A model generated the notes under the pieces. That model searched no databases, was not told where the DNA came from, and saw only the letters and a list, made by a program, of their open reading frames with translations. This document shows, piece after piece, positions 10,180 to 23,655 of a DNA stretch of 64,000 bases. Within the stretch, counting starts at the first letter, position 1; the number at the start of each line of letters is the position of its first letter. Source of the DNA: Inonotus obliquus (taxonomy: Eukaryota; Basidiomycota; Agaricomycetes; Hymenochaetales; Hymenochaetaceae). Both the position numbers and the translations under genes were made by a program. The stretch lies in NCBI GenBank assembly GCA_032164295.1, contig JAJHTX010000004.1, positions 1,612,001 to 1,676,000 on the forward strand, given 5' to 3'.

Positions 10180-13093
10180 TTAATAAACTGTCGAGCGGTA
10201 AAGTGATGCGTAGCGAGATTCGGGTCTCGACATGAGCTCGTCGTGCGTCCCGAATTCGGTTATTGTCTGAGATGAATTAGACTATGTTTATCCGAGCAAA
10301 CCAAAGGACGTACTCCATTTTCAAACATGGCAATCTTGTCTGCTCGCTTGGCAATCGACAGCTGATGGGTTATGATTATAACTGTCTTGGTTCTTTTGCC
10401 AGTAACCGGGTCTCGGCACAGCTTTTCAACAGTCTCGAGCACGTTGTTTTGGGCGTGTGCATCGAGATGAGATGTAGGCTCGTCTAGAAGCAAAAGATCG
10501 GCAGAGTGCGCACGCATGAATGCCCGAGAGATTGCAACACGCTGCCACTAAGACGGTAACGACTTTAATTGTTTATTGCTAATGAATGGGCCTAATGAAG
10601 GACTGACCTCTCCCCCTGATAACCCTTGTCGCCCATTCTCGATATTGCCACCCATAAGTGGAGTTGGACCTAGTCCATTCAGACCCAGGCCCATACAGTC
10701 CAAATTTGTGTCCAAACCATGCGGTAATGAACTGATCAAGTGTGCAGCACCAGCACGCAATGCTGCCTCGCGGATAGGGTGGTCTCTGGAGTCGAGCTGA
10801 TTATCGTGGGGGGCAGTACAGTTGTCATGGTTTACCTACCTGAATTGGCTACGGAGTTCTCCAATTCCGACATTCTCGCGTACTGTCGCGTTAAGCTTTG
10901 AAAATACCTGAAAGAGTGCCGTTACGTGCCGGTGATAATCCGCGGGAGCAATACGGCGAATATCAACGTTGTTGATGAGCAGTTGAGCTGGCTTGTCCGG
11001 AGAGGCCGAATTGTCAAAATCAAATATGCGCAGAAGCACATTCGAAAGCGTCGTCTTTCCTGAGAAAGTGGTGTCAGGCCTAGAAATAAAGCGTGTAGTC
11101 GGTCTCAAGAAACTCACCAGAGCCATTGTAGCCAACTATAGCTAGCGTTTCACCGGCTTCAACTGTGAAGTTTACATCCTATCAAGAGAGATGAACAAGA
11201 GTTTTACTCCGTGCAAGTTAGCAACCAACCTTCAACGTTGGTTTCGCGCTGCCTGGATAAGTATAGGAAATATGCCTATGGTTGCAAAGTCAGCTCAGTG
11301 CACTCCGGTAGGAAAGTGGGTCTTTGGAAAACATCGGTGGAAGCAGAACAAAATATGCAGTAGTCGAAGGAATAGGTGCAAATCTCACCTAGCCTCAATT
11401 TTCATTCCTTTGCCCATGCTTTCGTACTTGACTTCTCTTCCCGGTTCAGGATTTAACCTGAAACAACGGAAGTATGAGTACCCGACACTTAGAATCGCCG
11501 CACTACGTACCGAGGTTCAATGTTCATTGCTGCAAAAAAGGCACCCATGAAGAAAATCGACTGAAAGGCACGCTCGCAGGAACACATTAAAGACCGTATG
11601 TTAAATAATAGGGAATGAACAGAATTGCGATAAAGCGCGAGTGAACCGAGTGAGGTAGTCGAAGAATAAAGAAAAAATGGGAGCTATGGAAAAATGTCAG
11701 ACAAATGTTCCGAAATCTAAGAGAAGTTAGACTAACGTTCTGAAGCATAACGAGCATCTCTGATACGTTCGCTTGAGTCAATAGCCACCTGAGACCAGCT
11801 CCAAGTCCAATTCCAGAAAACAAATCATCGCTCTGCGCTTCTAGTCCAAGGATGCGTTTCCGGGCAGAAGACCAGCTATCTAGAATCCAGGGGGCAAGCC
11901 CGAAAAGGGCAATTTCGGCGCGGAACGGTTCCGCATGGGCCATTGAGCGCATTCGTTCTGCACGCTCCGCTTCGTGAGCCTCTGCTGAAGAATACAATGT
12001 ATCTGAGGGGTTGCAGTCGCTGTACGAGAAGGGAAGGCGAGGAAGGAATGACGCAATCAAGGAAAGGAGAGAAGGCAGCAAAACGGCGCCAAAAAGTGGC
12101 AGATGGGAGACTGTATGACTGCTGGAAGGATCCGCGGAGAAAATTGAAAAGAATGCCGAGGAAGACACTCTAGAAGCGGAGTATAAGACGAGGAATTGGC
12201 TCACGAGCTCTGCAATCGAAGATAGAGCTCGCACGAGATCAAGAGGGGAGAAGAGACCGAAGCCAAAACCGAGCCCTGTGAATGATCGTACGAAAAGATC
12301 AGACTCGTGAAGTAGATCACGAACACTCGGGTCGGATAATGTTGGCAAGTCCAATCGCAGACGCTGCTCTAATTGGCGCTGCTCCATAAAAAAGCGCATG
12401 GAGCTATGTACTATGTTCTCGTTATGATTTCTTTGTAAAGATGAGAACAATAACGACGGCATCTCAGTATTAGCGTCGAAGTTCAGAACATAATTATACA
12501 TACGCAAATGAATCAAAGAGAGACTCAGCAAGCATTCGGCAACACTCCCTGAGAACTAGACGCACTAAGCGGCTGAGCCGCGCAGAGGCGTAGTCCCCCG
12601 AAGTGATTACAACTTGCAACTTTATTTTTGTTCCAGGCATCAGCTTGATATTGGGCCACATAAAGAAAAGGAAGAAACTCGCCTCGTCTAAGATTAATGC
12701 CTGGGAGTATCCCCGGAAAGCAGGCAGTAAACCTCTCACAACAGTAAGAAAAACAAGAGCAGTTGTCCGGACAGGATTCAAGCTCCATAAGAGCGACAGC
12801 ATGTCCAAGAATGTCGCCTGAAGTATTGTGAATGCCAAAGAGATGTTGACGAGGTTACATTTCCGGCGCGAACCTGGCATAAGAGGCGCGGTGGCATCCT
12901 TGCCGACCTCGCTAGATATGCTGGACTGCCTAGACGCATTCCATGTCTCAAAGAGAAAGGCGGTGGACTGATTCACATCGTGTGGCTGACCAAGAAAGGG
13001 AAGTGAAAGAGGGTCATCCGAAGGAGAGGACATATTGATGATGAGAGCTGGACGCGCGATACGCGGGCAGAGAAAGCGAGAGAGGAAGAGCAT
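10180..13093 (-). CDS. ABC transporter (membrane domain plus one nucleotide-binding domain)
   Basis: This is a half-size ABC ATPase. The start is ATG at 13093, or the in-frame ATG at 13033 (MSSPSDDPLSLPF). Resolved N-terminal exons are 12683-13093, 12504-12619, 12430-11737 and one beginning at 11560. Six or more further introns split the ATPase part. The N-terminal half has hydrophobic segments (LVNISLAFTILQATFLDML, TALVFLTVVRGLLPAFRGYS) and a family-typical NENIVHSSMRFFMEQRQLEQ region. The nucleotide-binding domain shows Walker A as GYNGSG-KTT, split by an intron, signature LSGGEWQRVAISRA, Walker B LLLLDEPTSHLD and H-loop ITHQLS. The ending EFGTHDELMSRPESRYASLY is typical. The first intron has a GC donor and is a multiple of three. 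The substrate cannot be deduced. The gene diverges from GCH1 upstream. Confidence 0.87.
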
Positions 13094-13602
13094 TACTGGG
13101 GGATAGAATGGAGAGAGAACTGGTATTTGAAGGGCGAGCGAGATGGGCCGCCATTTTGGAAGACTTTCTGCAAAGATAGTAGAGTGCTCGACAGGACTGG
13201 AGGATACTTAACGCTGGGTCATTCAAGCCTTTCGCGCGCGAACACGTGACACAGCCACTGCTTTGTCCGCTTCCATCCGCGCGTGTGTTAGTAGCCGTAA
13301 GAGTAGTTTCGACCCATCACTCCTCGCCCAGTCACACCCAGAAATAAAATAATTTCGGAATGGAATGAAAAAATTCCCGGACCTTTCATCCCTTTCAGCC
13401 TTCCGCTTTTGCCAGGTCCGCGCCAGACGTCTTTTTCTCACGTTAAGCTTTTGCGCTTACCATATCGGTACCATTGTTGTCTGCTTTTGGTAATACATAC
13501 ATGTCACACAGATCGGCGTAAAAAAATTTCACAACTCTCCTTTTCGGTCGGGTTCGCGTTAACTGGTATATTTTATTATAGCACCTCGTAGTACTACTAG
13601 GC
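13094..13602. promoter_or_regulatory. Divergent promoter interval between the ABC transporter and GCH1
   Basis: This is 509 bases between two start codons pointing outward. An AT-rich stretch with tatattttattata sits about 25-35 bases before the GCH1 start and could hold a TATA element. CACGTG occurs near 13242. No open frame here has family motifs. Function is inferred from orientation. Confidence 0.45.
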
Positions 13603-14897
13603 ATGGAAAGCCACGACGCAGTCCTTAGTTCGCTTGCAAAGCTGCGCATGCACGCAGAGCAACAATCATTCGATTCGCATGAGAAGCCTCGAGGCCGTGA
13701 ACACAGCGAAGCTCTAAATCATGATGCTCACGACGACGGTCAGCTATTCCAAGCCGAGCAGCAACGCCAGGAGCCGCAGTCAGAATTGGATCAACAGTCA
13801 TCGTCAATTGCAACTCCTCATGCCTCGCACTCAAAGCATGTTCATCGCGAGGGCTATGGTTTCCGTCCAATTTCAGGCTCATCTACCCCTCTTATGGTTA
13901 ATGGCACACAGTCTCCGCTTCCGGATCCCAACGGACTAGGTTGGCCCGCAAAATCGACTCTCTCGCGGCTTTACTCCACCCCAGAACAGCGCTTAGCCCG
14001 TGAACAGAGGCTTGCTGACGCGGTTCGCACTCTTCTCGAATGCATAGGCGAAGATCCAGACAGAGATGGTCTAAAGCGTACTCCTGAGCGCTATGCTCAG
14101 GCTCTCATGTGGATGACTCGCGGATATGAAGAGCGGTTGGCAGGTTTGTGCTTCCCTTTCGCTTGTCGTTGCCCTGCGCATCTCATCTCTCTTTGTTTTC
14201 CTTCCCCAGATGTGATTAATGATGCAATATTTCCCGAAGACCATGATGAGATGGTTATTGTTCGTGACATCGACATATTCTCATTATGTGAGCACCACCT
14301 CGTGCCCTTCACAGGAAAAGTCAGTCGGTCTCCTTAATTTCGCGTACACTTTGTTTCATCTCTTTCCGAGCAACGACTTCATGTTTCTGCTGCACTTGAG
14401 AAATGGCCATTCCTCGGCCAATTAAAGCTCCACCCTGTTACCTGGCCATGCTTTTCGTGGCTCTAATTCACAGCCTTGCAAAGTCCGGTTCTCATGCACT
14501 CTGCTGCGGATGCTGACATGTTACTTCGTTCAGGTCAGCATAGCATATATTCCTAGGAAACTTGTGCTTGGCCTTTCGAAGCTCGCACGAATTGCGGAGA
14601 CTTTCAGCCGTCGGCTGCAAGTTCAGGAACGGCTCACCAAGCAAATTGCCGTCGCTGTCGAGGAGGCCATCAAACCTCGTGGTGTGGCCGTCGTCATGGA
14701 GGCAACGTGAGTTCCTCCTGTCTATAGCTCTTCATCACTCTGACGCACAACGACATAACAGGCACCTGTGCATGACTATGAGGGGTGTACAAAAGCCTGG
14801 TTCAGCTACCATCACATCATGTATGCTTGGATGCTTCCGAACGCAACAGAAAACCCGTGAAGAGTTCCTTACTCTCGTGAACTCGAAGACGCGTTAG
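13603..14897 (+). CDS. FOL2: GTP cyclohydrolase I
   Basis: This enzyme converts GTP to 7,8-dihydroneopterin triphosphate, the first step towards folates and pterins, as a cytosolic decamer. Four exons (13603-14143, 14210-14319, 14534-14706, 14762-14897) give 319 residues. The first 120 or so residues are a low-complexity Gln/His/Ser-rich extension not needed for catalysis. The catalytic core starts at [20 protein letters not shown]. It contains [18 protein letters not shown], where the Cys and second His are zinc ligands, and then [19 protein letters not shown]. Next come the third ligand Cys in [10 protein letters not shown] and the C-terminal [20 protein letters not shown]. All expected ligands are present, so the enzyme looks active. 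The last intron is exactly at the conserved THxC site. Confidence 0.96.
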
Positions 14898-16085
14898 AGA
14901 CGTAATAAGTGCTTAAAGTTTTTTTGATTCCGAGTTGTTTTCTCTCGGGACTCTCTGTCAAGGATCCAACTCCATCACGGACGGATTAGAGGACCACTGG
15001 TTTGAACGCCCGCATTACACATTCCATCAATCGCATACGATTCAACTCGCCGAATTCCTGGCATATTCATCTTACAACTATTGTTTCCTCCATGTCAATT
15101 TTCCCACATCTCAACTTGTCACGTTTACCAAATGGATACTGGATAAACGAGCAAAGTGTACTATATGTGTATTTGTAATTCCCGTACTCTCTGTAAATGT
15201 AATAATAACGGTGATCCTGATTGTTGCCGTAATTCACAGTTCCCGATAATCTTGAAGAGATTTGTTTAGATTCCAGTACATGTGGTCCGGTATAGGTAAC
15301 TATGCGACTGTCTTGGACGACGTCTCATAATCACGGGTTTCGGTATCAATCTACCCGCCGCGGATTTGACTGCGTTGCACAGGATTTGGGCCCAAGCACC
15401 GAAGCCACGACGCTTCTTGGGGCGTGCCTACGGCCTTTTGATCGGAGATAAGTTAGTGTTTAGATTTGAATGCATGTTGCCTGAGATCACGATCACGGCG
15501 CCGAACGCACTGTACTGTACGAGACTGTACGCGACGGCATTACGATTTCTCATGGTCAATGAACGAAATCTGGATCTTGAATGAAATCGTGCAGTACGCG
15601 AGTATTTTCCGGAATAGACGCTTTTCAGAGTTCTGACAATGCATGGGACTCTTGGCGTCGCACAATAGCGTGAGTCGTATCTAGTCATTGACTCAGTTTT
15701 CTGACAATATAGATGGCGACTGCGATCATAGTAAAATTTGAGTGTGCTGGGATCTACCTTGCTCTTACGGTATTGCATCAAGGTAGTCGTATCGTGACGT
15801 AAGGTCATTAATGTGATGGGCAGCGACAACATTGACAGAAAGAGAGAAAAGGAAGGAGCCATCCCTGTGGTTGCTAGGCACACGACCTGGAAGTTTGGAG
15901 TTAGGGTTATAGAGGTGACATTCATGAGTATAAGCAAGAGCAACGATTATGATGCGCAATTGTTCGTATTGCGAATGAGGGTTCAGATAATCTACAATTG
16001 GTAGGGTGTCTACGAGCGCAGAGCAAGTTCAAAAAAAAACACGAAACGGTCAGCCGATGGCGAATGCCTATAATTCCAGATGCCA
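14898..16085. other. 1.2-kb convergent interval between GCH1 and THO2, no confident gene
   Basis: The stops of GCH1 (plus) and THO2 (minus) face each other across about 1.2 kb, longer than other convergent gaps in the window. The longest open frame is on the minus strand, 15943 down to 15428 (171 codons). It begins with a hydrophobic signal-like stretch (MLLLILMNVTSITL) and is otherwise Arg/Ser/Tyr-rich without family motifs. It may be chance or a small orphan gene. A plus-strand frame at 14935-15249 is probably GCH1 3' untranslated sequence. Confidence 0.4.
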
Positions 16086-19000
16086 TCATTGTCTGAGTGT
16101 CCTTCTGTTTGAGCCGGAGGTATCACCACCACCAATTCTTGACCGATCAACACGGATCCGCTTTGAAGAGCCTTTGGCCGGTGTGGGGGTGTTGGATATG
16201 GGCGATGTAAGGCCTTCTCTATCTCGTTCAGACAACGAGCGCTTCAATCTTTCACCGTGCTCATCACGACTATCGTCTGTGGCTAGCCCGCTACCTGGAG
16301 CATAACTGATTCGGTCCCGGAGACTTCCAAGTGAAGGCGAGGGTGCAGTTCCGTTTTGTGGCCCTCTGCCAGGCCCTTCTTTCCATTCCCTCTCGCCTTT
16401 CTGACCCCTATCTGGCCGTTCTCTGTCCCTGTCCCTGTCTTCTCGGTCTTTCAGCTCGGGTTTGTCCAACCTGTCATTACGAACATCTCGATCCGGATGC
16501 AACCGCTCTGTCCGGATACGATCTGAACGTTCCCTGGCACCCCGGTCCCGGTCTTCTTTCTCGCGAGTTGCTACTGGGGATGTTTCCCCATGTCCTGATG
16601 CCCGTGGAGATGGACCGGCCATCGCTCGTGGTGCTGATGGAGGGGGCGCGGTCACCTTGAGCGCAGGAGGACCAGTCGCTTCATTTTCACGCGAGCGATC
16701 GTGGGGCTGCTTAAGAGATTTGGCTGAGAAATAGAGTCAAAAGAATGAAGATAGGGAATCACTTTGTCTATCTTTTCGCCCTTTGCGTGTAATTCATCTT
16801 CCTTGGCATCCTGTTCCTTGCGTTTTCGATCAGACTCCCGGTTCGGTTCACGGCTAGCCTCTTTTTCCGAGGGCTTGCGAGAACGTTCGTCTCGTTGGCG
16901 AGAAGACCGCTTAGCACTTCGTTCCGACTTGCGAAAACGTTAGAAGAAATAATTCAATGAAAGGTCCTGTGTTGCTTACCTCGTCATCAGGAGTTCTTCT
17001 ACGCTTCCCAAGGGTAACATCTGTCTGAGATGTCTCCGTATGCGTCCGGTGTCGCTGCCCATCAGGACGAGCGGGTAGTCCATGATTCACGCCAGCATCC
17101 GACTCCTTGTTTGAAGCGGATGCTTTACGCTCACGCTCCCGATCCTTTTCCTCACGGCGGTGACGATCTCGTTCCTTATCCCGTTCACTCCTGTCACGAT
17201 CTCTGTCGCGATCACGGTCCCGGTGAGATTCTCGGTCGCTACGGTGACTCTTCTCCCGTTCACGTTCACGTCGATCTCTGTCGCGATCGCGCTCCCGCTC
17301 AGAGTCACGCGTGCTACTCCCGGGAATTCGATCCCGACCAGATCGCTCGGAACGCCCGTGACCGTCACGATGAGCACTACCGCGCTCCGCTCTTGAAGGG
17401 AGATCTGTAGTTGTCGAGCGCTTTTCATTTTCTACGTTAGTTTCTGAACTCTTCTCGCGCCGTGTTCGCTCGCGCTTGCCGTCACCGCTTGCTCGGCTAT
17501 CTGCGCTCGCATTTCTGGTTCCAGGTTTCGTTGCAGGCGATGTGGACCGGCGCGAAACACCACTAGCTTCTGGGCGATTCTCACGTGGACTGCTCGATAA
17601 TTTTTCCACGCGACGAGAGTTTCGTAGTTCTTGGGCATGAGGAGCCTGACTAGGCTCGGTCGGAGGAGCCATAGGTGAACCTGGATCCCGGTCGCGGTGT
17701 CGAGGTGATGACTGGGGAGACTCTTTGGATCCATTCTGTGTCACAACAGCTGTGGAAGATGACAGTGGTGTCGCGGGCCGTGAGATAGCACTACCCTGCA
17801 GGACTTCTTTACGTAGGTCATTCGATAATGTGGATACCGGAACTCTTGCGAGAGGACGTGGAGGCACAGATGGATGGAGCGGATGCACTTCTTCCTTGGA
17901 CCGAGTAGAAGGATGCCCGACGGTCGGAGCCGACTTATTCGCAACTTGCTCATTACCGTTCAGTTTCTGATCCACCTGCATTGGTTCCTCTTTCCTTGAA
18001 GATTGAACACTAGCCGGCTCAGAAGGTTTGGCATCCTTATTTCGTTTGACAACCTCTGGCTTCGGAACACTGGGGGGAAAAGAAGCCGCTACGTGAGGAT
18101 CCGCCCACAAAGGTAATCGTCTTCATCACATACCTCTCGAGAGCAAGTTTGGCGGCGGACGAGGGGCGTTCGATCGGAACGGTAGACGCTTTCTCTGCGC
18201 CTGTTGGAGTAGGTTGAGAGGCTCGTGGCCCCGTTGGAGGATTGGCAGGTGCAGGGTTTTCAAGTTGACCAGTGGAACTCGAAGATGCAATCTTTGGGAG
18301 CGCAGAATTAAGCCACTTGGATAGTCTGAATGACGCAAAGAACGATTACTCACTTTTGCGGACTGAGTATCCTTTGCCATGGCCCATAGCTTCTCTCGTT
18401 TCTTCAGACTTGAGTAATAGCTAAATTGGATTCAGAATTAGATACGGAAGTACGCACAAGTCCGAAATGTGCTTACGCCCTGGCTAATATCTTTAAGTCG
18501 CCCCTTTCCTCCGTCTGCACAAGTTTCTGGATCTCTAGATCGATGCTTGAGCCTACCACCTCATTGACTGCGGCAACCGGGAAGACTTCAATGATCTCCT
18601 TCAGTACCAGCACAGCGTTATAGACATGCATAAAATCGCCCGCTTTTATGCAATCCGTGAGACACTGATATAAAATTGATTAGCACGAGAACATGAGAAA
18701 GGAAGGCCGAACATCTGATGAGACACTGACTTGACCGAGCTTCCGGTGGCATTTCGTAAGGAACGACCTGAATCCAGTCCACTTCAAAAGGGCATCCAAA
18801 GAAGATGGACCCTCTTTGGACCAATGGAGCTGTAGTCCAGGGAGCAAAACGATTTTCGAACCTTCCTTCCGGTGAAGACTCGCTTCGTAGACCTTTTGAT
18901 CTCTGTGCCACTCGTAGAGATCCTGTAAGATGCCTTTCAAGAAACGACCTGAGGCAGTGAAAAAGTGAGGTGAGCAAAGACGATCCCCTTGATCACATGT

Positions 19001-22000
19001 TTATCGCCTAACCATAGTTTCTTGCTTCGTTTTCGCTGCAAGAGAAGATCACAACTTTCACATGGTCGCCAAGTAGCTGTAGCGGGTTGAGTGTAAGATA
19101 AAGGGGAGGTGGTGAACCATTAGACGGACCTTATCGTAACACATAAGTGTATGAAAGCCCGGCGTTCCTCGATCATGCAAGGTTCGTATGAGACGTGCAC
19201 AGTAGACGGCATCCATGGGCGAGAGAAGACAGCGTGGTTGTATGCAATGTTCAATGAGGGAGCGTATGAATGACCCGCTTTTGACACTACCCGACGCAAC
19301 TGTAACAAGTAATTAACATAAGCGATTGCCTTTCGTGATCAAGTGATACTAACCGTGTGAGAACCAATGTTCTTTTTCGCGGTCAAGTCGTCCACCCTTC
19401 TCTGTTGTAAACCGATAAACGGAATCTTGAACTGCTTTCTCCTTGCGCAGATCAGAAATTGTCGAAAGGTACCGTTCACGTTGAAGTTTGAGACTTGTAA
19501 CAGAAGCTCTGGTCGACCGATCCGTTGACCGATCCGCTTGCCGCGCCTTTGCGTACAGTGATTCACTAGTGGCCAACAGAGATCGTTCCATTTCCGTGTA
19601 CTTTTCCTTCGGGTAGTACAAATCGTAGCTGGACATCTGCCAAAATGAAATATAGAAACCGGGGCTGATGCATGCCATTAGCAAAAGTTGTATTCTTCCA
19701 GTGAAGAGACGAACCCGATAATATCAGAGGAATTTCCAGGTGCAATTTGCCGACAATCATCGAAAAGAGCGTGAAGTTCCGGGACCCAAGGAGCCTGGCA
19801 ATGCCTGGCTTGAGTCGTCGTTGCGTGTGATATCGATAGTACTTACTGGTGAATCTCGAGACTCTTCGGTTTTCTCCTCGGCATTGGGCTCTGCTGCGCC
19901 TTGTGAACATTCACCAGACATTTGGTCTGTGGCATCGATCTCCATTTTTTGAGTACCTGATTTGATCTGGGTAGCAGGTTCGGCGGGCGCCGCTTCAGGT
20001 GTAGCTGTCAAGTTGTTTGCCGGTTCTCGTTTCGCTGCCAAGGCAGCCTTTAGACGTTTCTCCGCGGCCTCCGCACGTTCGATTTTTTCAGCTTCTCTGG
20101 CCTTACACCATGTGCTCGCGTGCACCTAGAATCAACATTTGAGCCGTTAACGTTAATCTTTTGGAGAGGTTGAAGATACTCACAGCGATAGCGTCGCTAA
20201 GCAGTGGACGTAAAACCTGCATTGCAACGGGTGGGTTGACGCCATAGACATTTACCAACTCCGGCAACGGAGGTATAAGCTTGCGATAATCATCCAACGG
20301 AACCACGGTAGGAGTCGTGAGCAGATCGAGGTATTGATTGAGCACGCCGTGTGTAGCGTCAAATAGGTGAGCGATTGATTTTAGGTGGGCATCCCTTGCT
20401 TTGAAGACGCAAGCCTGTCGTTGTTGCGCCACCTGTACGAGAATCGGAAAAGCTAACTTCGTGTCGATCAATGTCTTTCCGAGTCGCTGAGGTCCCTTGG
20501 TTTGTGCTTCAGAGGAGTCCAAACCAGCACCACGTAGCTCGGAAGCAACTGCTTCAATCCGTAGCGTTGGTCCACCAGACATCGCAATGATCTGGGAATC
20601 GGACAAACTCGGCAAAGGTTCAATGCCAGCCATTCGGTAGATAAGTTTCTCCAAAACGACAATCTCGGAGGTTTGACCGTTGTAAAGCTGATGCACAATA
20701 TACTTCAGCAACGATGATGAATCCGTGCTATAGCGACGGAAAAGTGCACCGCAGAAAGTTGCGAGACCTACAGAAGGCATTCAAGATGCGGACAATGGAC
20801 TTCAATGACAGAACTCACTTTGAAGCCAATCAGCCGCGTTAGCTCCATCTTCCTTTACGCGATCTTTGTGAGGATTGGCTAAGGCATCGATGACCAGGAA
20901 GACAAGAACGTCAAAGCCCATGTTAGTTGCGAATCGTAGAGCCTGTATAACGACGTCTGTTAAATTGTCATACGCTTGTATCTGGTTTACGGCGTTCGTA
21001 AAGAAGATGCACGGGTTTGTATGCGCCATTTTCGCGACAGTACCAGATAGGGACTCGACCGTTTGTGAAGAGAGACGCCGAAGAACACCTTTCGCCTCGC
21101 GCTCTCGAAGCACTCGCTGCGCATTAAGCTCCGGGTGCGTCTTGTAGGAATGATCTCTCCATTCGCCATACAAGCGCCATCGAACAGTGAGGTCGTAGAA
21201 TCGAAGGATGTTCCATACTTCAACCGTACAGACGGCATTGCCAGGCATCATTGAGAGCGCGGGCAGTAAGTATTGGCGCGCCATTTGAAGCCAAAACTCC
21301 TGCGTGCGACTTTCGGGATCCGTGATGCTTGGTAGCGGTTTCTTGTTCTCTTTATTCTCCGATTCTACGGCAATCTTCGGACCACGAATGAGCTGACAGG
21401 TCTATTGTTAAGGAATAATGTGACATACGGATTGCATGAGATGAGACCTGCCGATACGCAGCAATTTCGTAAGGAATAGCGGGTCTCGGCTGACGTGGAC
21501 ACCAGCGAACCTCATCAAGGGCTCAACGATGTCGATAATGTCGTCCGGTGTGTCGCAAACCGGTACCCAATCAGACCATCTGGGATAAAAGAATACAAAA
21601 TCTTGGGTGATCGTACTGGGCGGAGGTGGAGCACACAGCGTGAGTTGCGGTTTGCGCGTAGGAGTAATGAGCACTCCTGGGGAGGAATAACGGGGGCGAG
21701 CTTGCAAGAACCCTTTGCTGCGCTCTTTACTGAAGAGCTTCTCGAACAGCGGGTTTATAGAAGTCTTAAGGACTCGCAACAGCAGGTCTGCTAGCTCACG
21801 ATGAACGTCGACAAGCCATGGATAGCGAGTGATGAGTGCTAACGCCGGACGAAGGACGCCGACAGAAAGAAGCGCTACGGTGAGCATTGCTTTCTGAGCT
21901 GGGGGTTCCTTCACTTCCGGAGCAGCCTTAGAGTCAGCGGCGGGCGTTTTCGCCCTTGTGGAAGAACCCATTGATGAAGATTCGAGAGGAGCTGCCATGG

Positions 22001-23655
22001 AAAGCAAATTGTTGGAAGAAGATTTGATGCGGGTCTGCACATCGGCTAGATACTTCTCATGAAGCTTCGGCATGTCCTCGTCGGATGGACCCAGCTATAT
22101 AATAATTCAGCATTAGGAAACCATAAGCAGAGGGAATGACCAGGTCGCCAGACACGTACATGCGGATAAAGATCTTCTAACATAATGAACTCTTCGCGGA
22201 TAAGCAAGGCCGCGACTAGGTATAAACCCCTAGGACATGAGGCTTTCGTCTCTGCTAACTAGATGGATCGAGAAGGGCAGAAAAGGCGCTCAGCACGAAT
22301 CACCGACAAGTGATAGAAGTTGTGAAAAGTTACTAACTTGGTAATGGCAGAATTTGAATCCCAGTACTTGAGCAAGTACCTTTGGCTTCGACGGTCCATC
22401 AAGCTTGACAGAAATGGCGCTCCCTTTTCTCGTAATCTCCGCCAAAGACAACACGTCATCTAAGCTCTTTTCACGATACTGGTCAGGTTGGTTGTCCATA
22501 CTGATACCTTCGGACCAGTCCCTGAGGTTCGTCCGCTCTCCGACCCACGGTGAACACGCTAACAATGCCAGGAAGAACTGCCAGTGCGTCGCAATGTTTA
22601 CAGAGAACACGTCGAGGATGATATCTAGTGCTCGATTTGGATCGAGGTCGAAGTAGCCGATCAGGCTCACTACGCGCTGCCAAACCGAGGCAGCTCGGGC
22701 CTGGGTGGCTTCGAAACTTTCTACAGGAGTAGCAGTAGCGGGATCATTCGGGGGGCCTAGGCTGCTGATTAAGTCTGTTGTAAGCTTCGTGTAACCTTCC
22801 GACTGTTCACGAAGCAGATTGAATTTATTCTGCTTGTAGCTGGAAGGAGGACATCAGCAAACCTGCCTTACTTTCAGAAACACATTCTGACGCACAATAA
22901 ACCCGTCCGTGTCCTTATTTCTTTCTTCTCAAACATGACCTTGTCCGCAATGAGGCCAGCCGAACTTAGCAACACCAAGTCCAAGCGCTCCCTACACGTG
23001 TGTGATTCTACGATCCCAGCGCTCTGTGCAAATCAATTAGAGTCATTCGATTAGTTGGATGAACAGACTCACAAGAAGTAGCTTCAATAACTGAGAAAGA
23101 GTCTGCTTGTCGCCTTCACCAACCCTCTGTACTTCAGCGGCCTTCGCAATATCGTTCGCTGCATTCTGTCCCTTTTCAGTCTCAGCTCCGTGGCCCGAAA
23201 TGGCACCCTTCGCATCAGCAATAATCTCGTCAAGTTCACTGTCGACCGCCCAGATATTGTCCACGAGCAGTTCACCGAACAGAACGAGATTTCGCGAGCG
23301 TTCCGCAGATGGGGAAGACGATGACGGCAGTTCGGCCAATACAGATTTGATAAATGCAACAAGACCTTCAACAGACAGAGACGGCTTGGAATCAAGAGAC
23401 TTGATTCGCATGACAGAGTGAATAAGCGTCTGATACACTGTCGCCAGGATATCAGAGAATTCTGGGTCCTCTACATTGCGGTGAGGTGATGTGAGCAAGG
23501 CCCGGCTATAGTTATTGCGAGTCGTGAAAATGTATTTAGAAAAGTTGTGAGCACTTTGAAAGTCTAGCACTGAGAGACAAAACAACAAACCATTCAGCCT
23601 CGCCTCCGTTCGTCCATTTGTCCAAACACGTCTTCACGTGCGCCACGACGTCCAT
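16086..23655 (-). CDS. THO2: THO complex subunit 2 (mRNA export), 5' end uncertain
   Basis: Tho2 is the large scaffold of the THO/TREX complex that couples transcription to mRNA export and prevents R-loops. The coding sequence spans about 7.5 kb with many short introns and should give roughly 2,000 residues. Family features include LATVYQTLIHSVMR near the N-terminus and a helical middle with LLKYIVHQLYNGQTSEIVVL, MAGIEPLPSLSDSQIIAMSGG and FPILVQVAQQRQACVFK. MKGILQDLYEWHRDQKVYE lies near the end of the ordered part. The C-terminal tail (about 18.1-16.1 kb) is highly charged with long RD/RE/SR dipeptide runs, ending SNRRTLRQ and a TGA at 16088-16086. The start is not certain. ATG at 23655 (MDVVAHVKTCLDKW) is usable, but the same frame stays open and protein-like upstream (LLSYRLVDFVGEPHITW) to an AG near 23777, so an earlier exon may exist. 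Confidence 0.85.

Noticed and set aside
15270..15365. A possible tRNA-like stretch
   Set aside because: No B-box consensus (GGTTCGANTCC) and no consistent acceptor stem could be drawn.
17030..17410. Plus-strand frames across the Arg-Asp repeat region
   Set aside because: These are open only because the THO2 repeat on the minus strand lacks stop-forming triplets in several frames; they have no start context or motifs.
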